The notes beneath the pieces are model-generated. The model was not told the DNA's origin and searched no databases. It worked only from the letters and a program-made list of their open reading frames with translations. The translations under genes and the position numbers were made by a program. Below, in pieces: positions 61,986 to 64,000 of a stretch of DNA of 64,000 nt; the stretch's first letter is position 1; the number at the start of each line of letters is the position of its first letter. The stretch is from Schistocephalus solidus (lineage: Eukaryota > Platyhelminthes > Cestoda > Diphyllobothriidea > Diphyllobothriidae): positions 20,466-84,465 of the forward strand of contig WEDG01003360.1 in the NCBI GenBank assembly GCA_017591395.1, given 5' to 3'.

Positions 61986-62474
61986 CCGAGCAGCCCGGAG
62001 GGTACCCCAAAAGTTACGGTTGGGGGGATTGGGACAGGAGTTGTTGTTGATATTGTTAAGAGATTTTCAACCGCATGTAATTGCAGTCTGCTAGCCACGG
62101 TCTGCCGCAGCTGTCGTGAGAACCAGCATTTGTTTAGGACAACTTTTCTAGCCCCTTTCCCGCGAGGGGGTAAGCAGCGCTGTCCATAAATAGGGCTGCT
62201 TAGTCACCCAGGAGGCTACCGAACTCCACTATGGGTCATGATTTGGGTTAATGAGAGAACAACCGATTCGCCTGGGCCGCCAATGTGATTGCACGCCGCT
62301 CTCGCCGTATGACATTTCGACCGTGGGGAAGGAGGGAAGGATGAGGATAGAGGGAAAAGAGGAGGGGTAGAAGCAAAAAGTAAGAAGAGGATGAGAGAGG
62401 AGAACAGTTTTCTATTTTGTTTGAAAGATTGTCCTTTCCGTCCTTCACACTTCACCTTACAGCGTTGCAACGCT

Positions 62475-64000
62475 GACAATTTAAAATTCTACGTCAACTT
62501 CTGCCGACCCTCCTTCGGACTCCCCCACCCTCACCCCTGGCATCAATTCCATTAGTCCCACCATCATCGAGACCACATCACAATGCTCAGCACGTGCTAC
62601 CCCCACCCCAACCACCTCCACCACCACTACCACCATCATCGATGGGGACTCTCTCCTAAACTGTTCTCATTGCCACCGCACATTCACCTCACGCATCGGC
62701 CTGGTCGGTCACTTGCGAATCCATCGTACGGAGACTGGTGAACCAGTGCCTGGAGCTCCAACACACAGCCGAGATTGCCGCTTCCAATGCCATCACCGTC
62801 CTCGTTCATTCACTCATCGAATGGGCCTTTTCGGTCACATGCGCATCCATGACAGTGGAATTCACCACAATGCCGACAACACCGATACACCATGCACACC
62901 CTCCTCTCCTGCTAAATCAGTGCACACTACCTACACCATACATCGACAACACCCTCACAATCACCATTTACCAGAGTATATCACGGTTTCCTAGAAACCG
63001 TGGCTGGGAAATCTGCCAATCTAACGCTTCCACCAGATCACGCCGTCGGCTCAGTGTATGTGCTGTGTGTGTCGAGTGGCTGACCAGTGGACTGGGAGTC
63101 AGATGGCGATGGCTGCTTCATATCCCCTGAATTCGTGAATCCTGATGTGTGCGTTATGGGGCCAGGTCGTGCTGTGGCGCGCAAAGACGGGTACGCCAAT
63201 CCGTCAGCGAATGCGCCCACTTCCGCATCAGACCACTGACCGGCTCGGACAGTAGTTCGACTGTGGGGGTGGGGGAGAGAGTGAGGTCGACAGCTCAGCG
63301 CATGTTCCTCACTATAAACAATCTGACGCGCTTGAAACTATCACGGTGCGCTAAAAGCCGTGGCTTGGATGGTTGCCAACTGACGGGATAACTCTAACCG
63401 CGTGGTCAGCCTGATGTGTGTTTTGTGTGGAGTGGCTGACTGGCGGACTGAGAGTCAGGCTGCAATGGCTCCTTCTTAATGTGGCCTTTATGGCACTCCC
63501 ACTCCGTGGGATCCGAGCCAGGTGTGGTGGTTTCGCCCAGGGACGGCTCAGGCCGCGCCAGCCACCTGCCGCCTCTCCCGGCTCCGGTCTTCTTGACTCT
63601 GTCATGACACCGGGTTCAGGTGGGGGAGGGGGAGAGAGTGCGGAAGCTGCAGCGCAAGGCTACTATCACTTAAAACTAATTCACGCGCAAGTCACCGTCC
63701 CTGCACCACCTGGTAAGGAGCATATGGTGGACATCGTCGAAATCGACGGTCGAACTATCGTGTCGGCCTCGGGCTGATCAATTTTTTGTTGTTCGCTGTC
63801 TCGGCCCTTTGGTGGGTGTTTAGCGGGAATTGTAGCTGCGTGCCTTATGCGTCATTCCCGCGATGGGGGAGGGTGGGCGTTGAGCATTCTGTCGATGTTG
63901 TTCCGTTCGGCCGCCTGGGCACGCTGGCAAGGCTTGGACATTGGCCGTGTTGATCCGGTGTGCTTGTGCCTTGCCAGCCACCCTTTTGGCCTTTGCAGCG
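62475..64000 (+). mobile_element. inverted 5'-truncated copy D: zinc fingers plus tail, running off the window
   Basis: From about 62475 the sequence is the reverse complement of 58774-57247, with only scattered differences. It holds two zinc-finger units (62664-62860), the dimeric tail (62980-63765), and then about 230 bp that match the segment at 57247-57480 on the other side of copy C, up to the last base. The match therefore extends past the end of the tail into flanking DNA. Confidence 0.85.

Larger units (their letters stand above)
57485..62290 (-). mobile_element. RTE-like non-LTR retrotransposon, copy C
   Basis: Order on the - strand: shortened 5' UTR (62290-61990), endonuclease (61985-61160), RT (61140-59050), C-terminal region and zinc fingers (59030-58270), dimeric tail (58265-57485). 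It is about as complete as copy B but more diverged from A and B than they are from each other. Its zinc-finger and tail part forms one arm of a long inverted repeat. Confidence 0.85.
57247..64000. repeat. long inverted repeat, arms 57247-58774 and 62475-64000
   Basis: Base 64000 pairs with 57247, and the arms stay in register over about 1.53 kb with very few mismatches or one-base indels (for example CCGTTTTA against CCATTTA near 58280/62965). The 3.7-kb spacer holds the RT, endonuclease and 5' UTR of copy C plus about 185 bp of unrelated purine/pyrimidine-skewed sequence (62290-62475). The right arm may extend beyond the window. Confidence 0.88.

Overview
The window reads as nuclear DNA of a flatworm, most likely a cestode of the diphyllobothriid type. 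That assignment is inference from three things: intron-rich single-copy metazoan genes, two very short introns near the 5' end of one of them (a trait known from flatworms), and a dense load of non-LTR retrotransposons and Penelope-like elements. No prokaryotic operons, CRISPR arrays or rRNA genes were seen.

Two host genes are supported exon by exon. (1) AASS, lysine-ketoglutarate reductase/saccharopine dehydrogenase (lysine catabolism), lies on the + strand as 15 exons between 13052 and 23737, with a polyadenylation signal at 23808-23813. Its splice phases agree throughout, but four apparent frameshifts sit in exons 7, 10 and 11. (2) NCLN (nicalin, an ER membrane protein) lies on the - strand from an ATG at 56389 down to a transmembrane exon ending at 46359. 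It has ten supported exons and an open frame throughout. Introns 1 and 3 are only 31 and 33 nt, while introns 4 and 8 are about 3.8 and 2.9 kb.

Most of the rest is mobile DNA. Three long copies of one RTE-like non-LTR element are present: A (+, about 2950-8150), B (-, about 30848-25480, best preserved) and C (-, about 62290-57485). Each has a 5' UTR, an EEP endonuclease, an intron-like linker, a reverse transcriptase (RT), a C-terminal C2H2 zinc-finger array and a roughly 780-bp 3' tail. The tail is itself a diverged dimer of a roughly 360-bp module. Solo, degenerate and inverted tail copies occur elsewhere (1365-2505, 17345-17830, 24385-25130). The zinc-finger and tail part of copy C is repeated in inverted orientation at 62475-64000, making a near-identical inverted repeat around the body of copy C.

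Two Penelope-like fragments (about 31265-32130 and 47950-48910), two other non-LTR RT fragments (53700-54000 and 56590-57222), a foldback element (10100-10861), an inverted pair of tRNA-like sequences inside AASS intron 6, and a dispersed module with degenerate TTAGGG-like cores complete the repeat content. The stretch 32143-46094 is gene-poor and largely unassigned.
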